Shown here: positions 36,979-48,300 of the stretch, one piece after another
Position numbering within the stretch: the first letter of the stretch is position 1
How the letters are laid out: every line of letters starts with the position of its first letter
Assembly (NCBI GenBank): GCA_910592005.1
Contig: CAJVPP010000023.1
Coordinates: 1 to 62,379 of the forward strand
DNA from: Funneliformis mosseae
Taxonomy: Eukaryota > Glomeromycota > Glomeromycetes > Glomerales > Glomeraceae
Direction: 5' to 3'
Length of the DNA stretch: 62,379 nucleotides
Program-made: the position numbers and the translations under genes
The notes under the pieces: model-generated
Database searches by the model: none
Told to the model about the DNA's origin: nothing
Seen by the model: the letters and a program-made list of their open reading frames with translations, nothing else

Positions 36979-39900
36979 TCATGCTTTTCTCTTAATTGCA
37001 AATTTAATACTAACCCAAGATTCATAATCTTTTTTGTTATTAATATCACCAAACATTTTTAATGCTTTAATTCTTAAAAAATAATTTCCATTAGGAGCGG
37101 GGATACCGAATTCTTCTTTATTATAAATAAGTCCATCCCATGAAACTCGTTCTATTTGAAGTTTTTTAGATTCAATTCCAGTAAAATTTTTAACCCATCC
37201 TAAAAGACTTTGTTTGTCATCAAGTATTTCGGTAATAATCATTTGTGTCGGAGTTGCAAGATTAAGAACTACCGATGGATAATCATATAATCCGATGGTT
37301 TCATTAAGAAGTTTTAAGGTGAATGTTTTAATTGGATCCTCTTCTTTGATACGAGCAATTGTCTTATTGGCAAACAAACTAACAAGTGCAGGAAAGGTGG
37401 GTGTCTGAAATAATGGAAGAGATCTTGCATCATCAGCTAACCCGGCTATATAAATAGAAAAAAAAAGATTGAAAAGGAATTTTATTTAGATTCGCTAAAA
37501 TTATCAAAAAAATTGCAGATATGATAGATCATTATGTAAAAAAATTATTTACCATAAGGAACTGTCATTATGGACATGTTCTCATCCAAAGGAGCTATTT
37601 CTAACCATCCACTATAAAAAAAATGTCCATCCATGGGTAGTTCTCTTGGTGATATAAATGTTACAGAAACTTCAACACTTGATCGAGGTGGTACGGCTAT
37701 TTGATCATTATCAAATTGAACGTTAGCGTATTGATTTTGTTTTGTAAAATATTCCAAGTTTATATAATTTCTTGGCGAAGTGTTATTGTATCCGTTAATG
37801 CTTGGAGCTGGAATATGCGATAACTTATATTTCATCTCTTTTCTTCCACTATTATAAATATTTAATTTGTGACTTCCATTAAAATGAACAGTGTCATTCA
37901 AATTAATTTTTGGAGGATAGACAAAGCTGGTTGCTTTCAACATATTAAACGCGTCAACGAGTCCTGCGCCTTGAATGATTACCGGGGCTAGTAAATGGTT
38001 ACGATCTTTACGTGGTACAGCATAATTCATAAATGCGATTTTTAGTTGATCAAAAGACTGTTTTCCAAATGATTCAATATACAATGCCGCTATGCCTGCG
38101 ATATACGGTGAAGAAAAACTTGTTCCAGACATTACCACGTAAGGTGATAAATTGACTGGGAAAGATGAAAGCATAAGTTGTCCTGGAGCAGAAATTTCAG
38201 GCTATAATTAAGAAAAAAAAAACGTTATTAATAGATCTCATTTTTAGAGGATATTTTTTTTCTTACCTTAATATTTAACTCTTCAGTTAACCCCCAACTT
38301 GAAAATGCCGAAGGAACTACAGAAAATGGTTTATATTCCATATATCCATACTTGTCAGAAAAATCTAATTCTAAATTTGGATTTTTTTCGAGATACTTTA
38401 TTAAAATATCGGCTTGTTTCGAATCGATAATTGCCCGATTTCTCTTATCCGGTAGAACAAATGGTCTCGGACTTATTACAAACCCCCCGCGCGGGTTTAA
38501 GGTTTTTTGCATAAACTAAAAAACAAGATTTATTTTGAAATAAGAAAGTTTTTTAAAGTAAAATGAAGATACAACGTCACTTTGAATTAACTCACATGTT
38601 CTGGGCAAATGTTTTTAACTCTATAATCTATGATTATTATTGTATCATTAAATTCATTGTAATCATAATTTAAACATTTACTCATCGGAAACAATTTAAC
38701 TTTAATACTTTTAATATTTTTGAAGGTAAAAGCTAATGCATTTTTTGTAATATAGTCTATAAAAATGAATAAAGAATTATTCAATACTGTTGCAAAATCA
38801 AATTTAATATATATATACACTTACTAATAACAAACTTTGGATTCTTTGGGTCAAAAGCTTTAAAATTAATGACTTTATCCGTTTCAAATGAACCAACACT
38901 AATAGAATTTTGTGCATTCGATGGCATTGCAATTGTAAATAAACCAGATTCACCAGAATTCCCTGCCGATACTATGAATATTATTCCCTTTTGTTTAGCG
39001 AATTCATTGATCAAAATTGCAAGATTGCTTCTATCGTCACCCGCAAATCCCTTAAATATTTTAAATTTAATATCAATATTTTAATATAATTTTTACTTAA
39101 AAAATAAATAAAATAATAAAAATAAAAAAATTTTTATTTACCAAGGACATATTTATGATTTCTATCCCGTCATCGACAGCCTTAATAACAGCCTTCATTA
39201 CTGTGGTTTCCAAAACTCCGTGTTCTCCATCAATTTCATTTGGGCAAGATGAAACTTTATATGCGCCAAAAATGACATTTGGTGCTACACCTACAAATCC
39301 GGGACCGTTATCCCTTAGATCAATACCACCAATAATTCCTGCTACAAATGTTCCATGTCCTATACAATTATCGTACGGGTCGTTCGTATCATTCATAAAA
39401 TCATACCCAAATGCTACTCTACATCCTGGCCCAAAACATCCTCCAAGAGCAGGATGTGTATAATCAATGCCTGATAATAAAAAATGAAATGAAATTATAA
39501 ATGATCAAAGTTTTTTGATTTGTTAAACCATTAAATAAGAAAAAAAAAAAACTTTAAAATACCTGAATCAATGATTCCGACTTTGACACCTTTTCCAGAG
39601 AGTCTCAATTTTTCGTGAACTTTTTTTACTCCGGTAATTTCATGAACAGAATTAATATCATTATTAGGGGCAATTAGGATTGTTCTATTAAGATCGTCTT
39701 CGTTACGTTTATTCAAACTTTCCTTTTTAAACTCGATTGGCTTAATTGGATTAATTCGTTTATAAATTTTCTTAGAAGTTGTAAAGCAAGCAAGTTAGTT
39801 TACTGCGCCATGTGCTAATTTTAAGCGTCTCGAATTCCTTTACTTACCACGGGCTCGACACTTTCAACGTGCTCAATTTCTGCAATCCTTTTTACATGGC

Positions 39901-40189
39901 GTTCATCGATTTCAATGCTTATTCCGTTTGCATATCGTTTAAATACATCTTTAATTTTGACATCGATTCCACGTTTATTTAACTCTTTATGAAAATTTGC
40001 ATGTTGGGCCTCAATATGATCGGCAGATGACGTGAAAGGCGAAGCAGCAAATTTAACATAAAATGTATTTGCGCGGGTTTCATGCGAGGATTTCTTAATT
40101 ATCTCGGCAAAAGTCCGATTGAAAAAATAACAAAACAATAAAAAAAATGTCAGGTTAATAATAACACGTTGGTATATCTTTATTTTCAT
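36979..40189 (-). CDS. Secreted subtilisin-like serine protease (S8 family), intact, 8 exons
   Basis: A secreted endopeptidase of 876 aa. Exons: 39848-40189, 39563-39770, 39142-39470, 38825-39050, 38596-38756, 38267-38515, 37553-38201, 36979-37445; all introns GT-AG, phases consistent. Residues 1-28 form a signal peptide (INLTFFLLFCYFFNRTFA). An I9-type inhibitory propeptide covers about 40-115. The catalytic triad is complete: D182 (GIIDSG), H222 (GHGTFVAG), S533 (SGTSFSSPY), with oxyanion N324 (VSAGNSGE). About 200 residues separate N324 from S533, which fits a protease-associated (PA) domain insert around 390-460. After the catalytic domain comes an Fn3-like region (about 570-876), as in large fungal subtilases. 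Such enzymes digest extracellular protein and are expanded in mycorrhizal fungi. TATA-like words lie just upstream of 40189. The intron 4 acceptor (38757) was chosen because the nearer alternative would give a 39-base intron. Confidence 0.94.
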
Positions 40190-41102
40190 TTTTATAAAAG
40201 AATATTTTTATAAAATATTTATATATATGTATAATGTAAGTTACAAGGTATTCTTTTTTTTTAAAAAAAAAAGATTTAATGAGATTCGATCTTTTCACAT
40301 CTTTTTTATATCCTCATTTTTTACACAATAATCAGATACCTTGTACAAAGAAATTTCTTAAGATGTTAACCATGATCTCCGAGAATCTATTTTTAATGGA
40401 CATTTTCCCAAATTGGTAATGCAATCTCATAAATGCTTCTTATAAAGTCCAATTTAAATCGGCGGCATAAAAGAATAATATAATGGAAAATTCAAGCCAC
40501 AGCAAAATAGCTTTTTTTGTGAAGATAATGATTAAAGGTATTTCTTAAAAAGCACTGCATCTTCGATTCAATTTATTTTTAATTTCTTTTTTATTTCTTT
40601 TTTTTGAAGAAAACCTTTAATTAGAATAATTCAATGATTCTTAATGAATGACATAATTTATTTAATGAGCCAAAAAAATAATGTAGCAATTCAAGACATT
40701 ATGTTAAACTTTAAAGTTGTGGGCGAAACTCTAATTCCATTTGGCAAAAGTCAAAACTTTTCAAGAATTATTTTAATAGGTTTCGACGGGTTTCCAGAAC
40801 ATCTTTCTTATCAAATCAATAATGATAAATTTTTATATTTGTCTTTTATTTTATAATTTGTTTATTTGTATAAAGAGAAAAGCCTATCTATATTTAATCG
40901 AGCATTAGACCCGAAGACAAAGAGGAAATAAAAAAAAACCTAATTACTGTGCTTATTAAAGTTCGTTACACAACCTTATATTCTGTAAATTCCATAATAA
41001 GAAATCGTGTTATTTGTGCCCAACTTGAAATTTCTTTTTAATTTTAAATTGGGGCAATAAAAATATCTTACATCTTTATAGTTAAAATAAATTTTATGTA
41101 AT
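40190..41102. other. Intergenic region upstream of the subtilase gene
   Basis: About 0.9 kb. It should contain the subtilase promoter. A plus-strand frame at 40644-40856 (MNDIIYLMSQKNNVAIQDIM) is unremarkable. Near 40785 a GGTTTCGACGGGTTTC word anticipates the repeat that follows. Confidence 0.4.
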
Positions 41103-41250
41103 GTTGTCATAAGGTTGCCGGGCAAAACCCGGAGGTTTCGACAGGCGTCGAAATCGAAACCCGTCGAAACGTTTTGCCAAATGTTTTATTAAAGGCAAAA
41201 TTGTGAAAGTTTCGACGGAAGGCAAAACCTATCGAAAGCTTCTGATATTA
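41103..41250. repeat. Self-complementary GTTTCGAC/GTCGAAAC island
   Basis: A GC-richer island with CCGGGCAAAACCCGG (hairpin) and alternating GTTTCGAC, GTCGAAA, GAAACCCGTCGAAAC and TTTCGACGG words. It resembles the other word-palindrome islands of this window in design but not in sequence. No coding capacity. Confidence 0.55.
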
Positions 41251-41360
41251 AAATACAATTTTTGAATTTAAAAAATTAATTATTTTTGTTTTACGAGATG
41301 AGCAAATCGTATATAGCAAAGATCACTTTCATTTATAATATCATATATTTATTTTATTTA

Positions 41361-42259
41361 CAGTGGCGGTCAAAAGTATTGTATCACCTGAATGCAAATC
41401 TTAAAATTGCAATTTCTTGAGATTAAGAAATCGCAGTGTTACAAAACTTATTTATGGGGTTCGTCATATCCTATTTATCAATCTATATAATCTTTTTTTT
41501 TAAGAAAACAAAAGTTTTTTCGCGAAATGTAAAAACATTCAAATTGAGCGATGCATTTATTATGACCGATTTTATGAAAATAAATACCTTCATATCGTAC
41601 GCGATTATTTTTATTCAAAACAATTATGCACACATATAAAAAGGATGCCTATAGGCATCCTTTTTTTTAAAAAAAAAAAAATATTGATGGGTTATTTATC
41701 TGTTGAAAAAAGGTCAAGGATTTGTACTCTATTTGAAGAGGGATATCCCTCTCGTTATATTGCATCCAAAGAAATATTTCTCAATCAACTGTTATAAGAA
41801 TTAAGCAAAGAAAAGATAAAAATGGTACCTTTAAAAATCAACCAAAGCCTAGACGTCTGTGACACCTAACAGGTCGAAATGAACGAAATGTTTTTCGGCT
41901 TATTTCATCAGGAAAATGTACAAATGCAGTTTCAATTCAAAAAAAATTAAAAGTTGAAGAACAAATTGAAGTTAGTGAAAATACAGTAAAGTGGATCTTA
42001 TGACGAAATGGATTAAACTCAAGAATCAAATGTAAAAAACCTTATCTTCGAAAAATGCATAGAATTGCTCATATTAAATTTGCAAAAAAAATATCGATCA
42101 TGGACAGCAGAGGATTGGAATAAAGTTATTTGGTCAGATGAGTCAAAATTTATGATTTATGGATCAGATGGTAGAGAATATTATTGGAAAAAACCAAATG
42201 GATCATCATGTTAAACCAACGGTCAAATTTGGATGGGGTAGTATTATGGTGTGGGGATT
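41361..42259 (+). mobile_element. Tc1/mariner element, 3'-truncated (copy A)
   Basis: The left end is CAGTGGCGGTCAAAAGTATT directly after TA, a typical Tc1-like terminus (GGTCAAAAGTATTG is the classic signature). The element runs through an untranslated leader, a 28-bp palindrome (41638-41665) and a dead transposase. It stops abruptly at 42259, where unrelated sequence beginning AAAGATGG starts. No right terminal repeat was found. Confidence 0.75.
41638..41665. repeat. Perfect 28-bp palindrome
   Basis: A-run plus GGATGCC, then TATA, then GGCATCC plus T-run: both halves are exactly complementary over all 28 bases. It lies between the left terminal repeat and the transposase start of Tc1 copy A, ending in a T-run like an intrinsic terminator. 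It may be an element-specific regulatory structure or a small insertion. Confidence 0.85.
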
Positions 42260-42262
42260 AAA
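41687..42262 (+). pseudogene. Tc1-type transposase pseudogene (copy A)
   Basis: Starts MGYLSVEKRSRICTLFEEGY, a paired-like HTH region of Tc1 transposases. Further on come VSIQKKLKVEEQIEVSENTV and the catalytic region WTAEDWNKVIWSDESKFMIY with the first catalytic Asp (SDES), then YYWKKPNG and MVWG. Several in-frame stops and at least two shifts interrupt it. The sequence ends before the second Asp and final catalytic residue, so it is both decayed and truncated. Confidence 0.8.
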
Positions 42263-42748
42263 GATGGTAACTATAATTATTCTATTATGTTACAACAAAT
42301 AATAAATTAATTAAGTAATATAACATTATTAACTTAATTAACCACAAGTTGCAATTAGTTATAATTTTTACAGGGGACCGCAATTAGTTACAATTTTTAC
42401 AGGGGATCGCAATTAGTTACAATTTTTACAAGGGACCGCAAATTGTTATAATTATTACAAGGGACCATAATTATTATAATTTAAATAAAGTTGTAACATT
42501 ATGTTGCAATATAGTGTTGCAATAATATTTTTTGTTGCAATAAGTTGCAATTAGTACAAGGTATCATATTAATTAGTAAAATGATGTAATATTCATAAGA
42601 TAATGTAATTTTAAGCCTTTTTTAAAAAATTAATTCTCACGATAAATTTTAAATAAATTTTTAAAAAATTTTTTGCTATAATAAATCACTCTTTATTTTG
42701 CTATTATCAAAAGTTAACTGAAATTATTACACCTCCTTACTATCTTTT
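42260..42748. mobile_element. Putative inverted-repeat element with AAAGATGGTAA ends
   Basis: Begins AAAGATGGTAA exactly where the Tc1 copy A stops. At 42738-42748 TTACTATCTTT gives the inverted counterpart with one mismatch. The first eight bases match the ends of the small element at 1274-1404, and both contain repeated TTGCAA words. Inside is the 29-bp tandem array. No coding capacity. A boundary by insertion into the Tc1 would require Tc1 sequence to resume after 42748, which I do not see. Confidence 0.35.
42350..42467. repeat. 29-bp tandem repeat, four copies
   Basis: Unit CGCAATTAGTTACAATTTTT plus ACAGGGGAC, repeated four times with increasing divergence (GGGGAC, GGGGAT, AGGGAC, AGGGAC). 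A TTGCAATAAGTTGCAATTAG segment follows near 42535. Confidence 0.85.
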
Positions 42749-42847
42749 TGGTCTAAAATAGCTTTAAGTTTATCTTCTTTGCTAACAAATTTAATAATTA
42801 AATTATTTTTCAATATTATCATTATCTTTAATTGAAAAACTTAAATT

Positions 42848-43600
42848 ATGGAAGCTGAACAATTTTCAATTACTTTAGATGATAGTTCAAGTATATTATC
42901 AAGAAATACAAAAAAACATTTAGGAAGAAAATTTTCTAAAGTATGAGAACATTTTATTCAAGAAAGAAAAAATGCTATCTATGGCTATTATGAAGGAACA
43001 TGTAAATATTATAATAAATTTTGGACAAATGCTAGACCTAATATTTTATATATTCATTTAGCATCCTATTATTCAAAATGTCCTAATAATACCAGTTTAG
43101 AATTTGCTAGAATTGTTACTCAAGAAACAACTAATTCAATGCAGAGTGGTTAGTCGTTACTTCGAAAGGTTAGTAATAAAGATAATGATCAAAGTATTCA
43201 ATATTTAGTTTAAGATAAATCCTCTAATTTTAAATGGTAAAAAACTGTTCAAGCTCATACTTCTTCTTTTTTTCATAAGCAAATTTTTATTAATCAACAT
43301 TATGAAACTAATGTAATTTTAAAGCAACGTCAAAAAGAAATTAATAATATTTTAATTAAAACTTTTATCCTTTATAATATTACTTTTTCTATTGTAAATA
43401 ATCCATTTTTATAGAATTATTAAAAGCATTATGTGCAGATTATAATCCTTCTTGTAGAAAATAACTTTTACATTGTAATTATCAAAATCCATATTTTACA
43501 AATGTATGACATTTTATGAGTTCAATAACTTTAACAAGAGCTATATCTTCCTGAACTATTTCTGCTACTCGTCTTCAAGAGGATTGTTTTATAAATTAAT
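42848..43600 (+). pseudogene. hAT transposase pseudogene with BED zinc finger
   Basis: Starts MEAEQFSITLDDSSSILSRN, then a degenerate BED finger: KFSKV, stop, EHFIQERKNAIYGYYEGTCK, YYNKFWTNARP, IHLASYYSKCPNN. The pattern W/F...C-x2-C...H-x-x-x-x-C is recognisable, although one of the paired cysteines reads Tyr and the leading Trp is a stop. After further stops come INQHYETNVILKQRQKEINN, NNILIKTFILYNI and NNPFL, resembling the segment after the BED domain in hAT transposases. The catalytic part is not recognisable downstream. Inactive. Confidence 0.6.
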
Positions 43601-44431
43601 TTATTTGTCTAAGAATCTGAAATTCTATTTATTCAATTCATTCTAATTTATCTGTTTCTTCTTTTTCATAATTTTCTAATTTCTTACAGTTCTATTTTAT
43701 TATTCCATTGTCATTATTTTCTTAATTTCTTATCATTAATTATTCTTTTAAGTCTTCTCATATTGTTATATTTTCTTTTAAATCTTTAGTTTTCATATTG
43801 TTAAAAGTCTCTTACAATTTCAATAAATCTATCTTCTGTTTATTCTTTATTGTTAAACCCTTCGTTCGATTATTTTATTGTTATTAGTAGAATCCAAATT
43901 TTCAGTAATCTTTTCTTATTTATTTTCATAATTCCTTCTTATCTTTGTTACCATACATTTTCTTGATCAACTTTATAGTATTTCCATTTATTCTTCTTGT
44001 TTTATATTTTACTTTTCCAATATACTCAAATATTATTATATTCTTCTGTTAGATTCCTTTTTCGTCTTGTCTTCTATTTAATTGTTTTTTTGTAATCAGT
44101 AAAATCCATAAATTATAATTCCTTTTATTTTATTAATCTGCATTTTTCTTTGTTTCAGTTTATCAATATGTTTCTATTTTTATGTTATAACGGGTTTATT
44201 TATGACATTAATTTTAACATATTAAAGAGATTTTCAATGCTGTAATCATAGTGTAAGTATTTTATTAAAAGACGTTTTCTATTTATTTTATTATTTTCAA
44301 ATTTTATTATTTATAATTTAATAAATTTACTAAGAATTAGAGTGAAACTATTATTCTTTTCTAAGTAATAAATTATGCATAATAATTTTTATTAATTTAT
44401 TATTAAGGTATTAGGGGTAAAAGTTTTGCAT
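43601..44431. other. AT-rich region, possible hAT debris
   Basis: About 0.8 kb, T-rich on the plus strand with many TTCTT and TTATT words. It may be the remainder of the hAT element. No frame can be followed. Confidence 0.35.
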
Positions 44432-44974
44432 AAAGCTCCGAACAGTTCAAATTAATCTGAAGATTTTTCAGATCAGTTCAGATCAGTTCAGTTTCGGATT
44501 GCATAAAAATTAATCTAAAATTTTTCAGTTCAGTTCAGATTTTTTTCAGATTATAATTCTAATCTAAACTGAAAAAAATCTGAATTGAACTGATGATTTC
44601 AGATTAATCTGAAAGTTCAGTTCGATTATATGCGAAACTTTTGAAAAGTCGCAAAAAATTGCGATTTCTCTTCGAATTTCGCAAAAAAAATCACGAATTC
44701 CTTGGAGAATCGCAATTTTTGCGATTTCTCTTCGAATTTTACGAATATCAAAGAAAAATTTGCGATTTTTTGCAATTCTCCTAGAGTTTCGCATATAAAT
44801 TGCGGATTCTTTATATAATCGAACCATAATTTTGGATTAATCTAAAAATTCCAGTTCAGTTCAGATTTAGATTAACATTTTTAAGATAATAATCTGAACT
44901 GAACCGAACTGAAATTTCAGTTTGGATATGGATTGATATCTAATCCAGACTGAACTGAACCGTTCAAAGCTTTA
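44432..44974. mobile_element. Self-complementary TCAGTTCAGATT element with terminal inverted repeats
   Basis: Left end AAAGCTCCGAACAGTTCA and right end the complement of AAAGCTTTGAACGGTTCA form an imperfect inverted repeat (about 15 of 18 matches). Inside, CAGTTCAGATT and AATCTGAACTG words alternate. The centre (44640-44820) is a separate set of GCGATTTCTCTTCGAATTT/GCAAAAATTGCG repeats. The whole 543 bp can fold into hairpins. The same design ends at position 152 of this window. It is a probable non-autonomous element; no coding capacity. Confidence 0.65.
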
Positions 44975-45183
44975 GTTCTGCATTATACATTTTTTTTTTA
45001 AAGTGCGGTAGTTTCACTAAATCTTTATTATGATAATAGTAGATATTTATACTTTTATAAATAAACTAAAAACAAAAATAAAAACAAATCACAAGAAAAA
45101 ATAAAAATTTTGTCTAAAAACTATATTTTAAAGAAGACTGATCTTGTACTCTCCCAAAATCAAATCTACCTAAGCTAAATATA

Positions 45184-45355
45184 CAATCAACTCTTGTTAT
45201 AATGAACTTTTGTTATAACAAATTTTTTGAACAAATATAATAAAAATACTCTTGTTATAGCGAATTGGCCAATCAAATCTCTTAAAATCTTCACTATAAT
45301 CTTATAGTGAAGTTGAAGTTTAAGACATAGAGTTCGTTATAACAAGAGTTGACTG
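45184..45355. mobile_element. Pogo/Tc1-like MITE, copy 2 (TA target site)
   Basis: 172 bp between TA dinucleotides, with ends CAATCAACTCTTGTTATAAT (one base changed from CAGTCAAC) and the complement of CAGTCAACTCTTGTTATAAC. The interior (GCGAATTGGCCAATCAAATC, TCTTAAAATCTTCACTATA) is nearly identical to the copy at 23449. It lies next to, possibly within, the 3' part of the LINE relic. Confidence 0.9.
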
Positions 45356-48300
45356 TATCACTTTTTAGGAAAATAAATGAACAAAAGATAAGAGGATATG
45401 ATCACTATTGCACTAAAAATTTGACCAATATAAGCTAATCATACTATGGTAGTGATAAGATTTGATCTAAAGGTATTGAAAATAAATCAGGAAAAGAGAT
45501 TATAAATTTAGATTCTAAAATTATTCTTTTTTTCTTAGATAGAAATATTCGCAGAGTTTTCTAGTTCTTTTTGTATGATGCATCTATCTATCTAAATTTA
45601 TTGAGTTTGTTTATAAATAAGAAACAAGCTGTATTAATTAGTTGAACTAAATGAAGTTTGCTATGAATGAAGTGGTAGAGTTTTAAGGAAACAATTCCTT
45701 TAATGAGCATAAAATAAGAAGTCAAGTTATAAGTGCAAAGTTACCAACAAGACAATTGCTCTATTTTAATATTATTTGCATTGGTAAGAAATTTTAGGTG
45801 ATTTTTGGAGTTATTATAATATTTTTTATTTCAAAGTTAACAATTAGATATATCTAAATATAATAGAAATCTTCATTAGCTGCTTTATATTAGAATATAA
45901 AAAAGATGATAGATAGAGTGTCAGATGTCTAATCTTTATAATTTCTACAGAAGGTAGGCAAAAGTATTCGCATACCCTTTATAAACGTGAATTAATACTA
46001 GAAAAGTCATATGATTGTAATAATAAATTGTGATCATATGACATGTTAGTGTTTATTTATATTATAAATATAAAAAAATAACAATTTAATTTTTTTTTAA
46101 TAAATTTTCTTCTCTGAAACTCTAAATAAAAAAAATGTTAAAAACTAAAGAATTAATTGCAGAATAACACAGAGCTATAATTTATTGCTATCAATATAGT
46201 AATAGATATCAGACTATTATTAATACCATTGACTGTAGAGTATCAACTGTTTGTAACACAATTATTCAATATTATAATACTGAATCAACTAAATTGATGT
46301 ATCATTCTAGCCGTTCGCTTTAATTTTAATCTCACAATGAAATCACCTTAAATAAATCGTGACAAATGATAAAACTAAAAATCATCGTCTATGTGCAGCT
46401 GGAATACAACAGCTTTGGAAGAAGAAGACTGGGCAAGATATTTCAACCAAAATGATTAGACGAACCCTCTATTCAGCTAGATTAAAAATTGTGTTGCAAG
46501 AAAAAAACTATTAATTTTACTAGCAAATATTGAGACGCATCTTAAATGGTATTTAGAACATCAAAGCTAGACTAAAGCGGATTGATCGAAAGTCTTGTAG
46601 AGTAATAAATTCACATTTTCTCAATTTCAACAAAGCTGCTCTAGTAAGGTTTAGTGTGAACTGAAGGATGAATAGACTTTATCTTATGTTATAGCTATAG
46701 TAAAATATAGCCCTAGTCGAATGTACTGGGGCTGCTTTTCAAGAAAAAGTATGAGGCTAATTGTTCCATTATCTGAAACAGCAACTGGTAATTCACATGT
46801 CATCATTCTTTGTAAATATGTTATTCCAGCCATGAGAAAATCTTTTCTAAATTATGATAGCTGATTTTAAGAAGATAATGCTCAACTTCATAAATCAAAG
46901 GTTGCAATATCTTTTCAAGCAAAAAACAATCTTCGTACATTATCTTAGTCAGCACAAAGTTTGACTTTAATCCGATTAAGAATCTTTGGCTGAAGTCAAG
47001 AAAACTATCTGAGCTTATAAAAAACCTCCATCTAATCTTGCTGTTCTTGACAAATATGTTAAAAAGGCATGAAAAGAAATTCTGAAGCATACTATCAAAA
47101 ACCTAGTCAATAGTATACCATAATGAATTCAAGCTGTGATTATGGCAAATGGTGGCCCAACTAAGTACTAGTTACTTAGTACAAAATTTAGATCTTAATC
47201 AGCTTTAAATAAAATATTAATTAACCTTTTATTGTTAATGCGAAATTATTTGAAGTTTTATATTGAGTGAAAAAGTATGCGAATACTTTTGTCTACCTTT
47301 TGTAGTATAGGAAGCATTTCTAATATTTATTGGTATTGGCTTTTCTGGTTGCTAAAGTAACATAAGAGAAATACTCTGCAGCAATATTATCATTTAGTGA
47401 GAATAAAGTGGCAATCCAGTGAGAACAGACAATCATGAAGCTTTTTGAAAAAACTTTTAAGTTACTTAAGTTCAAGATCGAAGATTCTCTATGTAGTTCT
47501 TTTATAAATTAGCATATAGAGATCTATATATAAAAGTTATAGAACACCATAAAAGCTTTGTTAGAGTTAGAAGTAAGAAGTTGTAAAGTAGAGGATTTAT
47601 TATAATTTCTGGCTAGCTCGTTAACTTTATTGCTGTAAAGATTATTAGAATGTATTTTGATTTTAATCAGATACATATTTAGATTATTATATGAAATGAC
47701 ATTGAATAGGCAAGACCAGTTTGTATAATTGTTGATTTTAAAGAACGGGTGAAAAGTAAGTGAGAGATAAAGAAGGTTTTTAAATTTTGTAAACTAGGAT
47801 ATGATAATCATTATGTCAGTATAAATTTTTACTTTACAGTGAGGTAGCATAGTGATTAGAGCCAAAAAGACTGCTGCGAATTCAGAAAGCGAAGATGATA
47901 GAAAACTAGTAATATAAGATACGATAAAGGAACATATTGGTGAATCAAGATGAATTTGTAACCACGTCAGGCTCATTTTAATAGATAAGATACTAAGTTC
48001 TCAAAGGGGACTATCTGTATAAAATTCTAAAATAGTAGAATTAATAAATTGATAAGTAAAATTCTGTAATTAGGCATTATAAGATAGAGAAACATATTTA
48101 TTAATAAATTAATAGGTAACTGTAGGATAAAAGGTTGTGAAATAACTACAAATGAAAGGTTAAAATTAGAAAAAATCTATTTAGCGTGAGTTCATATAAA
48201 GCTCTAATTGAAAGAACTGTGTGAAGGACATCTATATATTTATCCTTAAATTTAATAGGAATTGAAGTATAAAGATTACGAAGTAGTATGAGAAAATACT

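Noticed and set aside
38757..38824. Alternative 39-base intron 4 in the subtilase (acceptor at CAACAG)
   Set aside because: It keeps phase but is shorter than any other intron in the window; the acceptor at 38757 gives a normal 68-base intron.
39155..39463. Plus-strand frame of 102 codons opposite the subtilase
   Set aside because: It lies antisense to exon 3, which carries the catalytic His region; its composition is that of a shadow frame.
41436..41639. 67-codon plus-strand frame in the Tc1 copy A leader
   Set aside because: Lies between the terminal repeat and the transposase start, contains a poly-T-derived Phe run and shows no similarity to a transposase.
42260..42748. The AAAGATGG element as a clean insertion into Tc1 copy A
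   Set aside because: The start coincides with the Tc1 break, but no Tc1 sequence resumes after 42748, so a simple insertion is not supported; a deletion must also be assumed.
44564..44827. 87-codon minus-strand frame rich in Arg/Lys/Ile
   Set aside because: Translation of the GCGATTTCTCTTCGAAT tandem words inside the self-complementary element, not a protein.
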